From Primula veris (lineage: Eukaryota; Streptophyta; Magnoliopsida; Ericales; Primulaceae), in NCBI GenBank assembly GCA_963682055.1, contig OY821751.1:9734001-9798000 (forward strand): a stretch of DNA of 64,000 bases. The letters run 5' to 3'. The notes below the pieces were generated by a model. The model made no database searches. It was not told where the DNA came from and worked only from the letters and a program-made list of their open reading frames with translations. How positions within the stretch are numbered: position 1 is the first letter of the stretch; the number at the start of each line of letters is the position of its first letter. Shown one piece after another: positions 9,733-21,254 of this stretch. The translations under genes and the position numbers were made by a program.

Positions 9733-12179
9733 GTAGTTTCTGCTTTCTTCAAATCTAATCAAGGTTTAAGACATGGAGATCCTCTATATTCGGGTCTTTT
9801 TGTTATCTTCTCTGAAGTCTTCTCTAAAAATCTACATGATGTTGTTCACAAGGGTTATTATAGAGGATTAAAAGTTTCTATTGGGGGTCTTTTTATTACT
9901 CATTTAGTATATGTTGATAAGAAAGTATGAATTTGATTTTGGTCAAGAGGTGAATTATGAAAAGAGTTTTCTATATTGCTCTAAGACTGTCACAAATGCT
10001 CAAGGAAAGAAAATTGAAGAAAATCTGGGAATTATTATGAAAAAACCTCCTTTTATTTATCTAGAGTGTAATATTTACTCTGGTACAAAGAAGAGCATTT
10101 ATTTCCATTCTATGGTGGCTAAAATCATAGATGCTCTCAATAAATGGAAGTGTAAATGTTTATCTATGGGATCTAAAATCATTCTTATCAAGTATGTTCT
10201 TCAATCTATACCTCTATATATTCTCTCAGCTATGCTGCCTCCTAAAAATGTTAGTATTGTTGTACAGAGGATGTTTTCTAATTTCTTGTGGGGTTATAAC
10301 GAATATGAAAATAAGTATCATTGAGTTTCTTGAAAGAGGGTTTCTACACCTATTGAAGAGGGTGGTTTGGGTTTAAAAAGTATGTGTGATATCTCAAAGG
10401 CTTTTGCTATAAATCATTAGTGGAAATTTAGATAGCAAAAATATCTTTGGTCTCAATTATGAAAAATAAGTATTGCAAAAAAGTTCATCCCAATTTGGCA
10501 ACTAGGGATATTACTAATGATACTTGAAACATAATGATTGAAGTCAGAGAAAAGACTGAAAAAAGCATTATTTGGTCAATTGGTCAAGGTAATGTTAATG
10601 TCAACCTGGACAATTGGAGAGGTGATGGTCCAATCAAGTGATTGGAGGTTAATAATTCCTACTTAATAAATTATTTAACTGCTAATGGAGAATGGAAAAA
10701 CGAGATTATAAGAGATATATATCTTGCAGATTATCACATGTATTTTGAGAATAATATAATAAAGAATATCTGTGTGGCGGTGATATAATATTCTTGAAAG
10801 AGACAAAAACATGGGATTTTTCTTATTAAATCAGCTTGGCACCTTGTAAGAAGCAAAACAAACTTTAGTTGGGCTCACTCTGTGATAAACTCTTACCTTT
10901 GAGAATTTCATGGTTTATGTGGAAAATTTTGCTTAATGTGGTTCTAGTTGATAACAACATTCAGAAAAAAAGGATTAATTTAGTCTAAATGTGTGATTGC
11001 TGCAAGAAAAATGGTGAAGATGCAGAGTATTTATTTAGTGCTGGCCCTATTGCTACTTTGGTCTAGAGTTATTTCGGAAATGATTTGGGTATTCAATACT
11101 ACAATAACAGAATTGGAGGTAGGTGTATGGCTTGCTGGTTAAAATCAAACTTCTCTTTGAAAGGTAAATGTCTAAAAGTTATTCCTTATATTATTATTTG
11201 AAAAGATAGATGCAGTTGCAAGTTTGATAATAGCCTTTTCTCTTATGAGGATATTATCAAAAATGTCATGTGTCAATTTAACCTCTTCATCAAAAAAGAT
11301 AAGGCTTTTGACTGAAATTTCAATCTATTCTCTGATATTAATGTAATCAAAACTGGTAAGAAAATTCGAAAAGTTTATTAGGACAAACCTCCTATCAATC
11401 TTATTAAAATTAGCGTGGATGGTAGTCACAAATCTTGTCCTATGTATTCGGGTATTGGTGGGGTGGTTAGGGACCACATGGGTAATTTTATTCAGTGATT
11501 TTCTTTCTATGAAAGGGCTAACTGTACCCTGTAAATAGAAGTTTTAGCAATTCTAAAATGCCTCTCAATTATTAATGATCAAAATGCTATATTGGAAAGT
11601 CATTCAAAGAGCATGGTGAATATTATTCATAATAAAGAAAAATGTCCTTGGATGATTTTTGTTTTAATTGTACAAATTAAAGAGATCATTAAACAGAAAA
11701 AAGTGGAGATCGTGCATAACTTTCAAGAAGCTAATGGAGCAGCTGATTTGCTAGCAAATGAGGGTTTGAGTATCATTTCAAATTATCAAAGAGATTTCCC
11801 TTACCTTCTAGGTAAGATTTTAAAATTGGATCGTGATCATTGTCCAATTTAAGATGATTAAAAAGCTTTTCTCTATGGTTTCTCTCTTTAAGCTCTCTGT
11901 GTGGGAAATGAGGTTTGTCAGTTCGTATGGAAAGGAGAAGGATGAAGAACAGAATGCGTGGCCTATCTGGATTATTTTTATTTTTATTTTGATATAAAAG
12001 TCGCTGTAATTTTTAGTTATTTCAAGTTTAATCCAAAGGGATTTGTAATTATTACTTTTGACACTTATTTCCCAGGTTGGCGCACTTTTAGCCCAATCTT
12101 TTGTGGAAGTTTTCCTCCGCATTTTTATTTTCGCTATAAATACGTAGGTTTGGCCTACCATTTAAATTATAAAAAAAAA
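9733..12179 (+). pseudogene. LINE (L1-type) remnant: reverse transcriptase, RNase H, poly(A)
   Basis: Starts in the reverse transcriptase with FFKSNQGLRHGDPL, the conserved GLRQGDPLSP block of plant LINEs. The catalytic YADD block is altered to YVDK near 9915. A thumb-like region follows (9911-10324), then sequence with many stops. An RNase H-like segment begins ISVDGSHKS near 11410, and ends with EANGAADLLANEG near 11745. The 3' end is a poly(A) tract at 12171-12179. Numerous stops and frameshifts show it is dead. Its 5' part should lie beyond the Ty3 element that abuts it at 9732, but was not found in the window. Confidence 0.8.
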
Positions 12180-12189
12180 TAGCAACTAG

Positions 12190-12560
12190 CAACGTTCTAA
12201 ACTATGTTGTTTAAATGTATAAACATGATGCTCAAATTCGTATACTCTTGAGAAACCTAATAACAATCCCCAGGTTGGAAATTTTTATAACATTTTCCTT
12301 TTTGGGGTTAGGATCTAATTTGAAAGGTAGCGATAAATTGTGTCTATCATTGAGCATGCTATTGGAAACGAACAAAATTTAAAAGGTCGGGTGATCAAAG
12401 AAGGTTATCATCATGATCGGTGTTATGACATTTCAATAAAAGAAGTCCTTGCCGATCCAGATCTAGTCATCATGTACAGGGTAAGATATGTTGTACTTAC
12501 TAATAATGTATACCTTTACGTTATTATTATTATATACCTTGTAGACCTATAGATTTATGT
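12190..12560 (+). repeat. Dispersed repeat, copy 1 (partner at 47455-47810)
   Basis: About 360 bp shared with 47455-47810 in the same orientation, at an estimated 75-80% identity. Shared landmarks are AACTATGTTG, ATGATGCTCAAATTC, GAGAAACCTAA and GACATTTCAATAAAAG. One reading gives DISIKEVLADPDLVIMYR followed by a good splice-donor-like AG/GTAAGA at about 12480, so it may be an exon of an unrecognised gene family. Function unknown. Confidence 0.65.
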
Positions 12561-13689
12561 TCCTTAAGAAAAAAGTCATCCTTTTATTGTATAACTTTTA
12601 TTATTGAAACATAGGAGGAAGACAATTTTTAAAACAGTTTAATTTTAACCGCATTTGTCACCCATTATTCTCATGTATGGAAAACAAATACATAGTACTT
12701 ATATGGGTTTTATAATGTTTTGTATCATAATTTTTACCATTTTTTCATATTTGTGCCCCTATTTCTCATTTTTTCCATTTTGTATCTCATATTTCAGTTT
12801 TTTCTGTGTTACGATATTTTCCATCAAATTACGGATGGAAATGGTCATGTGCCGTGCACATGTATATTTTTGAATTACGGGTGTTTTTACCAAAATACCC
12901 TCATTTAGTTAAGTTATTTATTTTAAATTATAGTTACTAAAATTATGTTATTGAGTAAATAAATATCTGTAATTATATATATAAAAAAAAATAGGGTTCT
13001 TTGTCTTATATATGCTACTATAGCAATACAATTACCAAAAAAACATGGAATAAAATAAATAAATATGAGAAAAAATGTATATAATAACCATAAATTTCCA
13101 ATTGATCCCCATAAATGTATTAGAAAATTAAAAATTAAAGGGGGAATTCCCAATAGATACCTCATATCAACTTATATTCTTTTTATATACCTCAATAAGT
13201 TCACATTTTTCATAGGTATCACTTTTTAATTATTTACTTTATTTATCAAAACGTCATCATACAATCAAAAACATAATACATATATTTTATCTCTCTAAAA
13301 ATAAAAAATAAAAAAAGTTTTAAACTACAATAAAATTCTATAAAACCGAAAAAAAAATCAACAAAAATGGAAAAAAAAATACAAAAAATTATAAAAATTC
13401 ACAAAAAATGTATTTTTATAAAAAAATCACATAAAATGAAAAATATCACAAAAAATGTATTTTATAAAAAAAAGCCAAAAATCATATTTTTCTAAAATAA
13501 TCACCAAAAATGGAAAAAAAAATCACAAACTTTTTAAAAAAAATATTAAAAAAATGTTTTTTTTGTCGATATCCCACTTTTTACACCGAAAAAGCTTCTT
13601 TTTAGTCAAAAAACAGTTTTTTCATCAAAAAGTTGATTTTTTTCACTAAAAAGTGATTTATTCATGGAAATTTGGCTTTTTTTTAATCT
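12561..13689. other. AT-rich and A-rich low-complexity DNA
   Basis: No gene. From about 13230 to 13680 the sequence is built of A-rich runs with repeated ACAAAAAATG and TCACAAAAAA phrases, giving way to T-rich runs. Open reading frames here are products of the base composition. Confidence 0.6.
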
Positions 13690-14235
13690 AAATGAGCTGA
13701 AAGTACATGTAGTTTAGTCGAAAGTACATATAATTCAGTCGAAAGTGTATATAGTTCAGTCAAAAACATATATAGTTCAATAAAAGTGCATATAGTCCAG
13801 TCAAAATTTTATATAGTTAGTCGAAAGTGCATATAGTTGAGTCGAAAGTGCATTCAATTTAGCTGCATCTAGTTTCGTCGAAAGTGCATACAATTCAGTC
13901 GAAAGTAAATATAGTTCAATAAAAGTGCGTATGCTAGTTCAGCAAAAAGTGCATCTGTTTCAGCTGAAAGTACATCTGGTTCATCTGAAAGTGTATATAA
14001 TTTAGTCAAAAATACATATAGTTAAGTCAAAAGTGCATATAGTCCAGTCAAAAATGAATATAGTTCCGTCGAAAGTGCATATGGTTCAGCTAAAAGTGCA
14101 TCAAGTTCAATAAAAGTGCATATAACTCTGTCAAAAGTGCATCTGTTTCAACCAAAAATGCATTTGGTTTAGCTGAAAGTGCATCTTGTTCATTTCAAAA
14201 TGCATCTAGCTCAGTTGAAAGTGCATAATGTTCAA
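13690..14235 (+). repeat. 21-bp minisatellite, forward array
   Basis: Roughly 25 imperfect copies of a unit close to AGTGCATATAGTTCAGTCGAA. Variants replace ATAGTT by CTGGTT and TCAGTC by TCAGCT. Most units keep the 21-bp phase, so all frames give 7-residue repeats, which explains the open frames seen here without implying a protein. Confidence 0.9.
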
Positions 14236-14334
14236 GGGATTGGTGGTTCGAATCCATCCGAATTTTCTTTTTTAATTCAAAGTAAGCTATATGCACTTTA
14301 TTTTGTGAATTATATTGTGTTTATATTAAACATT

Positions 14335-14565
14335 ATGCACTTTCGACTAAACTATATGCACTTTCAACTTGACTATATGCACTTTCGACTGAACTATATG
14401 CCCTTTCAACTGTACTATATGCACTTTCGACTGAACTAGATGCATTTTGAGATGAACTAGATGCACTTTTGACTGAAGTAGATGCGTTTTGAGATGAATT
14501 AGATGCAGTTTTAGCTGAACCAGGTGCACTTTCAGTTGAACTAGATGCACTTTTGACAAAACTAT
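14335..14565 (-). repeat. 21-bp minisatellite, inverted array
   Basis: About 11 copies of the same unit in reverse orientation (ATGCACTTTCGACTGAACTAT on the plus strand). Together with 13690-14235 it forms a large imperfect palindrome around a ~100-bp spacer. The spacer contains a perfect Pol III B-box-like GGTTCGAATCC near 14247. Confidence 0.9.
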
Positions 14566-14690
14566 AATTTAATTCAAATTAAAAAAATAAAATCCGGATG
14601 GATTCAAACTGCCAAACTCTTGAACCTCGGTTTTGTTACAAGCGCTCGTACCATTTTGAGCCTACGGATGTATATAGTTACTAAATAAAA
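14566..14690 (-). other. tRNA-like (SINE-head-like) segment
   Basis: Read on the minus strand, TAGGCTCAAAATGG resembles a tRNA A box and GTTTGAATCC a B box, about 40 nt apart, with GAGCGCTTGTAACAAAACC between them like an anticodon arm. The acceptor stem does not pair, so this is not a working tRNA gene. A second, inverted copy of the B-box half lies at about 14232-14275. This suggests a tRNA-derived SINE head or tRNA pseudogene built into the palindrome. Confidence 0.45.
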
Positions 14691-14749
14691 TCATACAAAC
14701 TTGTACACCTAAAATCATACAAACATGTACCATTTTGAGCATGTTTTAG

Positions 14750-15460
14750 CCTCGAACCGAAACCTGTTTCAACCTCGAACTGGAGTCCGATTCAGCCCCG
14801 AAACAGACTCCAATTCAGCTATAAAACAGACTGGATTTAGCACCAAAACAGACTCCAAATCAGTACTAAAATAGATTTGTTCCAGCCCCAAAACGGACCA
14901 TAAAATCAGCCTTATAACGGGTTCGATTAAGCACCAAAACAGACCGTAAAACAGACATAAATCTGCCCTAAAACGCTCTCCGTTTCAGCCCAAAACCGAG
15001 GCCCATTTCATCACCAAAACAGCCAAACTCAAAAATAAAAACTCAAAACATTTATCCACGCATACACTAAAATATAAAAGATTAGCAAATACTTCTACAT
15101 CAACACACGCAATATACAGCTACATAAATATCATAATGACCCCGCAAAAAAAGGGTAAACAACATATTTTAGGGATAGTACCACAAAAAAGCAAACACGG
15201 CTAGCTTATAATGCATAATTCAATAAATTGTCTTTTTCTTAAATAGTCTAAAATTCCCAATTTCCCATACGGCGGTTAAGAAAATATCCCAAGTATTAAA
15301 CATTCTCGGACAAACCCTCGAATACTTGGAGTGCCCCAAACTGGAATCTCTCTTTGTTCCGAAACAAGCTTCGTTTCAGCCCAAAACGAGCTCTGTTTCA
15401 GTCCTCAAATGAGTTTCGCCATTGCTCTTGTTGAATTAAACCGAAAACACCCAAACCATC
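14750..15460. repeat. Degenerate tandem repeats based on CAAAACAGACT
   Basis: Irregular units of about 20-30 bp around AGC(C/A)CCAAAACAGACTC from 14750 to about 15015, with a related patch (GTTTCAGCCCAAAACGAG) at 15360-15415. The middle is AT-rich non-coding sequence. No gene. Confidence 0.6.
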
Positions 15461-15656
15461 CCAAAAGACCGTTCCAATAACCACTAAAAAATCATCCCAG
15501 TAAAGTTGAAAAAAATCAGATTACTAGTTATTTAGATTCAAGTATAAATCAGGAAAAACAAAATCATAATCGTAAATGTAACAACGAATTTACAAAATAT
15601 AAAACAAAACTGGAATTTTTTTTCATACATACGTAGATAGACACATACCTTCAAAT

Positions 15657-15951
15657 CTAGAGCAACAATGAACCGCGAGCTCGACGGAGACGGAGGCGGA
15701 AGGGCGACAATAATCTTGGACTAAAGCATAAGGGCGGTCTGATCCTCGTCTTCTCCTGCGATCCAATCCGTTCGATCCGAACCCATCCTGCTTTTTCTTC
15801 CGATCGGTGACGAGGACTGGTTTGATCTTGATCGTACTGTGGTTTTGTCAAAGACGTCGCCGGAGACGATAATGAGGTGGCACCGTCGGAGATGTGGCCA
15901 GAGACTATGATCCACTGCTGCAATCGTCGTTTTTGAATTGATCTCCATCAT
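15657..15951 (-). other. Possible 5' exon, unrecognised
   Basis: A GC-richer island in AT-rich DNA. The minus strand has an open frame beginning MMEINSKTTIAAVDH and, just past its stop, a good splice-donor-like AAG/GTATGT at about 15650. This may be the 5' exon of a gene or element whose remainder is not recognisable. No family identified. Confidence 0.25.
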
Positions 15952-18116
15952 CTTTATTGGGGGGGAGAGAGAAAATTAGATTTCTGTTTTTTATATAACG
16001 TGTGAGAAAATAGAAAATTAGGAGTATTTATATTTTAGAAAAGTGTTACCTATGAATAATATAACTTATTCCATGTATATTGTGAAAATTAAAGTTCAAA
16101 AGTAATATTAAACCAAAATTAAACCCATCAACAGTCTCTCACCCCATGACTCAGCAATATCCCCAGTCAATCAACGTCACGTCTTTGTTTATTCATGGAT
16201 TTATACACATATACGCACCTTCTATTGTAGTCCTGTAGTCCACCTTTACTTAATCAAAAATTCCATATACAAAGATACATACATATAAGTTAATATTATT
16301 ATTTTTTATTAATTTGTGGAAAAGCCCACATTTTTATTAATAATTTGAGAATAAAGATGTTGGGGGAAAACCTCACTAAAAAGGAAATCCACAGTTCATA
16401 CATATAACTTTACATACATACATACATACATATATATATATATATACTTCCAATTGAGATGTACCACGATTCACGGTCGCTCCCCCATATCTCCGCCGCC
16501 ACTCAAACCCATTTGCCACCTCCCCTCCGCCTTTGTCGCCTGGTCGCATCGCACCACCCCAATCCTCTTTCCCTCCCCATGCGGCCATACGAGATGGGTC
16601 GGTAGATTTATGTAGTGCTACATAGATATATATATATGTATATCTACTAGTGTATATGTACGTAAGCTCAAGTAAAAGAAATATCTTATATACAAGAATA
16701 TATGAGCCATAGATTGAAATTGAATACTCAAGTGAAAAGGAACGAATACACTTGATTCTAACGGGAAGATAGCATGTGTCGTGCATATGGCTGTTTTCTG
16801 TTGGCGTTTATTAGGGTTTTGGATAGAAAAAGAAAATTATAAAATATGAAGGGAAAAAAAAGTGTATTTTTATTTTAGAAAGCATTGGAATAAATTTTAT
16901 GGCTTGAATGAGTAACGATAATTCACTTCTCGGGAATATAGGAATGAATGCGGATCCCTATAAATAGAAAAAGAAAATATATATAATTAGAGTTTTGTCC
17001 CTTTCTATCACCCAATAGATCCATCTGTTCTGATTCATTTTATCTTAAACATGTATGGTTTTTATTTTCATTGAACACAGCTCTACGTACTCATATTCGT
17101 TTTGTTTACCGAGCAAGTCATTAAACTATTATAAAAAGCAAAACACGAGATTTATTGCAACGGTTGGGTTCATTTGAAGTCTCAAAGTTAATGCCACTTC
17201 CTCTACTTCTCTCTATCCCTCCTCCTCCTTAAACATGCATACAACTTCATTATCTACTCTCTATATGATCCATAAATACTAATAATTACATCTTCTTTTT
17301 TAGCAATGAACACCAAAACATCTTCTTATTCCCCTTGGGTTTGAATGGGTTGGCATTTTCAGAACCTGTTCTCGAGCAATTTTAAAGTGGAGTGAATCTC
17401 CATGGTGTAAGTTAAGCTTAAACTTTAATTTTTTTTAATTCATGTGTATAGTTATTTTTCATCTGTTTTCCGACCGTTTTACATAACAAGCAACTGTTTG
17501 GATCCTAAAAAAATAGGATTCTAAAAACTCCTCTCTCATGTTGCTCCACCTTTAATCGGTGAGCTCCTCTTATTTGAGAGGAGTAGATCTAATCATAATT
17601 TCAAGATTAGATCCAATCGGATTTTGATGCATTGTGACTGTTCACGGAACCATGCGGATTTTTCCAATCAAATATACCGATTCGATTCACCATGGGTGGA
17701 GGAGAAAAACTTTTGTTCATACCACAATAAATTGGGACGAAATTTTTACTTCCAAACAAAGTAACGTTGATGTAATCAACGGTCAAAAATTTATCAAAAA
17801 CAACCTTCACGGTTGACTATGGGATTATTTACGACCATAGTTTCAACACAACAAGAAAATATTCAATAGATGCCAGAAGACTTGAAAAAATTAAATAAGT
17901 TTATGAAATGTGTAGAAGATTAGAGGAAGATCTGAAGACTTTTTTTTATTACTTAGCACGATAAGTTTTTTTATTTGAAGTTTTATGTGCTTTAAGTTGA
18001 ATTTATGGTCTAATAAGGTCTCTAAAGACTTTGAATTATAATCAAATAGTGGGTTTACCCACCACTATATATATATATATGTATATATAATAAAATTTTA
18101 ACATTTATGTTAATTT
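15952..18116. other. Intergenic DNA with microsatellites
   Basis: No supported gene. There is a (CATA)n then (TA)n microsatellite at about 16410-16446, another TA-rich run near 16625 and one at 18066-18090. A GC-rich patch at 16470-16590 gives an open minus frame but matches nothing I know. Between 17500 and 17830 two opposite overlapping frames of similar length are due to local dyad-like composition. Confidence 0.5.
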
Positions 18117-18694
18117 TGTAAGAAGCCGGAATTTTGTAAGAGAGTGTCATGGTAAAAAAAAAAACCTATGCGACATCGCCTAAAATGTGAGTACCTATAT
18201 GATATATAAGGTAGAAGTATCATATTTTTTATCATTAATTCCTTTTAAAGTCGTGCGGCCCAAGAAACGAGAACGGAATTGGGCCAAAGCGGACAGTATT
18301 GGTGGTAGAAACCAGATGGTGGCGGTTCGGTCGGAGAACCGGGTCTTTACAAGTGTTATCAGAGTATCAATCTAGCTGATGTTGGGACTAGTGCGAATGA
18401 GTGAACCCTGAAAGAATGACATGTCCGACGAGGACGGCGTGTCTAAAGGGGGAAGAGTGTAAAAACTCGGATTTTCGTAGAAAAATATCATGGTAAATAG
18501 AAGAAAGATATACCACATCGCCTGGATATGTACGTTCATATATGATATATAATCTAGAATTATCTTCATTTTTATCACAAATGCCTTTTAAAAATGTACG
18601 GTCAAAGAAGCGATCACGAAATTGGGGTAAAACAGTCAGTATTGATGATAGAGAGTAGATGATGACGGTTCGGCCGAATGATCAGGTCGTTACA
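18117..18694 (+). mobile_element. TRIM (miniature LTR retrotransposon)
   Basis: Two short LTRs, 18117-18351 (235 bp) and 18458-18694 (237 bp), each starting TGTAA and ending TTACA, enclose only 106 bp. Directly after the 5' LTR lies TGTTATCAGAGT (18354-18365), one base from the initiator-Met tRNA primer site TGGTATCAGAG. A purine run AAAGGGGGAAGAG precedes the 3' LTR as the polypurine tract. No coding capacity, as in all TRIMs, so it depends on another element's enzymes. LTRs are clearly diverged, and the flanks (AATTT and AGCTT) do not give a perfect TSD, so the copy is old. Confidence 0.85.
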
Positions 18695-18789
18695 AGCTTA
18701 TTATAGACTAATTCCACTAATTGACCAAGGAAAATTTGTTTCGTTAAAGAAAAAAAACAAAGAACAGCGGAGGTAGTACACATTCAAAA

Positions 18790-19680
18790 AAGGATTCCAC
18801 CTCAAGTGATAAACATAAGCCATTTGAAAAAGATAGCAGAAAAATCAATCAAGCAAACAACAAAAACGCCAAGACAAACAAGGAACCACATGCCAAATTA
18901 TGCACCAATGATGAACAAAGGAAAAAAATCACTCAAGCTCACAATAAAAATGAAATGCAGTCTACCAAGGACCGGGTGCAAAGAATTCATTTCTCTGCAA
19001 AAAAGCACCAAACAAATGAAGAAAAGGTTAGTGAAGTTTCTAAGAAAGCTAAAGTAGTTATTGATATTGAAGAAGGCAAAATCACTAAAGAGACAAAGGG
19101 TGATAAAAGTACAAAAGATGAAATTTCATTAGAGGAAATAAGTATGGAAAATGAAGGAGGAATAGTGGCGAATAACACTAATGAAGGGGATTTCGCTATG
19201 GTAAATAATCAAAATAAAGATGACAAAGAAAATGAAAATTCCGTTATAGTATCTGCACGGGTAGAAAATAATGAAATTAGCAAGGATAATGATATGCTAA
19301 ATTTGATAATCCTATTAAAATTCTGGGCGTGCTGAGTGAAGCTAATATTGACCATTCGTGAAAAAAATTGAATATACTTTAACCTTAGTTCCTTACGATT
19401 CTAATAACGCCATGAAAAACTTTAAATAATGAAGTTTGGCTATAGAGCTACCTTTTGGAGACTTTCAAATTATGTAGGAAGCTAGTCTTCAAGATTGGTT
19501 TAATCTCTCCCCTTGAAAAGCACCTGAAATAGAGAAAGAAAAAAGGGGAATGGTGTGTTGTTCATTTTGAAGGATACAAATAAAGGAAAGGGAAAAAACA
19601 AGAAGATAAAGTAAATCATGGTCATGCTCAGGTCCTCTCTAAGGTCCTCAAGAAGAATTTATCAATGATTAATACAATCA
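18790..19680 (+). pseudogene. LINE ORF1 tail and ORF2 start, degenerate
   Basis: One frame runs through a lysine- and glutamate-rich stretch (KDRVQRIHFSAKKHQ, KVSEVSKKAKVVIDIEEGKI) to a stop at 19335, like the disordered tail of plant LINE ORF1 proteins. Further on, after HGHAQVLSKVLKKN-like sequence, MINTIIWNYQ at about 19662 resembles the conserved start of LINE ORF2 (MINxIIWNxRS). The endonuclease is not recognisable beyond it. Assigned as a LINE fragment from this order of signals. Confidence 0.45.
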
Positions 19681-19681
19681 T

Positions 19682-19936
19682 TTGGAATTATCAGTCAAAA
19701 ACAACGTAGAACTTGTTCCTTTTGTACATGGATTTGACTGTATTTGGAATATCAGCCAGAGTTCGTCGTACAATTCTACTAAGATGTCAATAATTTCTCT
19801 TTATTATGGAAATCCATCGTTCGCACCAAAAGTAAGATCGAACTGGGTGGAGCATATAGTAGTGGATGACCAAGATGTTCCTGGCTCATCCATATTATTC
19901 ATACAATCTTGTCTTGATTCATTACTAATTTCAACC
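19682..19936 (+). other. Open stretch of unknown origin
   Basis: Translates to about 85 residues beginning MELSVKNNVELVPFVHGF. If the MITE at 19937-20252 is skipped, the frame continues past it as FKLVEEVKSIILDSNI, so the MITE seems to have split a longer coding-like sequence. I do not recognise the family. Confidence 0.3.
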
Positions 19937-20252
19937 AATGTTTTAAATAGCGTTATCGCTACCATAACGTTTTTTAGATAGAAACGCTAAAAGTGCAAAT
20001 AGCGTAGCAACGTAGCGCTTTGCGGTGTTATATCTTATAAATTATAGGGGTCAGCCCAGTATTTACACTACCAGTCTTTGTATTCTGTTTTAAAAATTCG
20101 CTATTTAAGCTACCAGTCCAGCAATTTCGTGTTTTTTACGCTTTAGTCCCATTAGCACGTATTTAGCGATTTTCCATTCAAATAGCGTTTTTTCCCAAAA
20201 AAATGCTATTTCGCGCAATATAGCGAAAAATAGCGCGATTTTTAAAACATGG
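19937..20252. mobile_element. Mutator-type MITE, copy 1
   Basis: 316 bp with terminal inverted repeats AATGTTTTAAATAGCG and its partner ending TTTTTAAAACATGG. Flanks ATTTCAACC (19928-19936) and ATTTCAAAC (20253-20261) match at 8 of 9 positions, a 9-bp TSD typical of Mutator-like elements. Subterminal sequence is dense in AGCG and CGCT. Non-coding. Related to copies at 21761-22245 and 34740-34866. Confidence 0.8.
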
Positions 20253-20299
20253 ATTTCAAACTAGTTGAAGAGGTCAAGAGCATTATCCTTGATTCAAAT

Positions 20300-20610
20300 A
20301 TCTAATTAGTAAATCAAGCTACTTGATTGAATTTAAATGGTGTTAAGATTATCTAGTTTGAGATTAAAACATATGGGTTTACAAATCTTTTTTAATCGAA
20401 AAGTAGTGGAGAAAAGCATGCAGTGGTCTCTTAAAGTTACAGGTGAAAAATATTTTAGCCAACTACCTAATTATGACTTTTATGCTTATTATGTTATGGT
20501 CCTTGAAGTTGTAATTTCCTATTTCTTTCCAATGTACTTCGTTTCTTTTTGGTAATAAGGCCGAAGGGCTACTAAAACTCGAAAAAAAATGAAAATAGTG
20601 GGCTTTCCCC
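20300..20610 (+). repeat. Dispersed repeat R, copy 1 (inverted partner 58190-58497)
   Basis: About 300 bp that reappears reverse-complemented at 58190-58497. Shared blocks include AATTAGTAAATCAAGCTAC, TAGTTTGAGATTAAAACATA, GTGGTCTCTTAAAGTTACA and AATAAGGCCG(A/G)AGGGC. No coding function seen. The copy here lacks the LTR that follows the other copy, so it represents an empty site. Confidence 0.75.
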
Positions 20611-20791
20611 ACATTTTTTTTTTCTTCTGAAAACTGTATAATGAGATTAGTAAAAATGAAGGTTTTAGGATTGGGGAACAAATTCACCAATTTCGTCGTG
20701 CATTGCCTAAGGTGGAAATAATTGCTTCAGACCCACAAACGAATTTAAAAGGATAGGAAAGATGTATAGTCAGAGGGGTGAGTAGAATTAC

Positions 20792-21227
20792 TGATCCGGG
20801 AGGCTCAGCCCAATTCAAGAAATGGGCCAAAAAATGTTAAGCTCAAGTGATAACACCAAAGCAGTTTTTTCACATCATCTAAGTCAACTTTATCGAAAAA
20901 ACTGCTTTCATTGGGAGACTAAAAGACACTGAGTCTTGTACCATTAGAAACATAAATGAATATAGTTTTCGAAAATATAAACCTTGCATTTTTCGGAATT
21001 TTCTAGAATTAGTTATGAATTTTCTAGTAATCACTGTTCAGAATATGCTTATGTGACTCTAATTTTGGATAGAAAATTTTGATAAATATAAAACTCCCTC
21101 TTTTGAGTATTCACTTGTTAGAACAAATTTGTTCTTCTAGTGTTCTCTTATCCCCTTGGTGGATTCCATCGGGTGACGAGTAAGTTGGTTTCTTGCTTAT
21201 CTTCCCTCTCTTTCGAATCCGGCGTTA
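20792..21227 (+). promoter_or_regulatory. 5' LTR of the plus-strand Ty3 element
   Basis: 436 bp, starting TGATCCGGGAGG. An AT-rich TATA-like AATATAAAA lies at about 21085-21093, a plausible promoter. It differs from the 3' LTR at roughly 20 positions by eye, including the last bases (CGTTA here, CACCA at the other end), so the insertion is not recent. Confidence 0.85.
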
Positions 21228-21232
21228 GATTT

Positions 21233-21244
21233 TGGTATCAGAGC
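21233..21244 (+). promoter_or_regulatory. Primer-binding site, initiator Met-tRNA
   Basis: TGGTATCAGAGC, the standard complement of the plant initiator tRNA 3' end, lies 5 nt downstream of the 5' LTR. It primes minus-strand cDNA synthesis. Confidence 0.95.
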
Positions 21245-21254
21245 TTTGATTGCC

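Noticed and set aside
13690..14565. CRISPR-like regular repeats
   Set aside because: The 21-bp units are directly adjacent with no unique spacers and drift in sequence; the context is a plant genome. This is a minisatellite.
14566..14690. Functional tRNA gene
   Set aside because: A- and B-box-like sequences exist, but the acceptor and D stems do not pair, and the B box has T in place of C.
16376..16786. 136-codon minus-strand frame
   Set aside because: Runs through TA microsatellites (YIYIYV-type residues); no domain visible.
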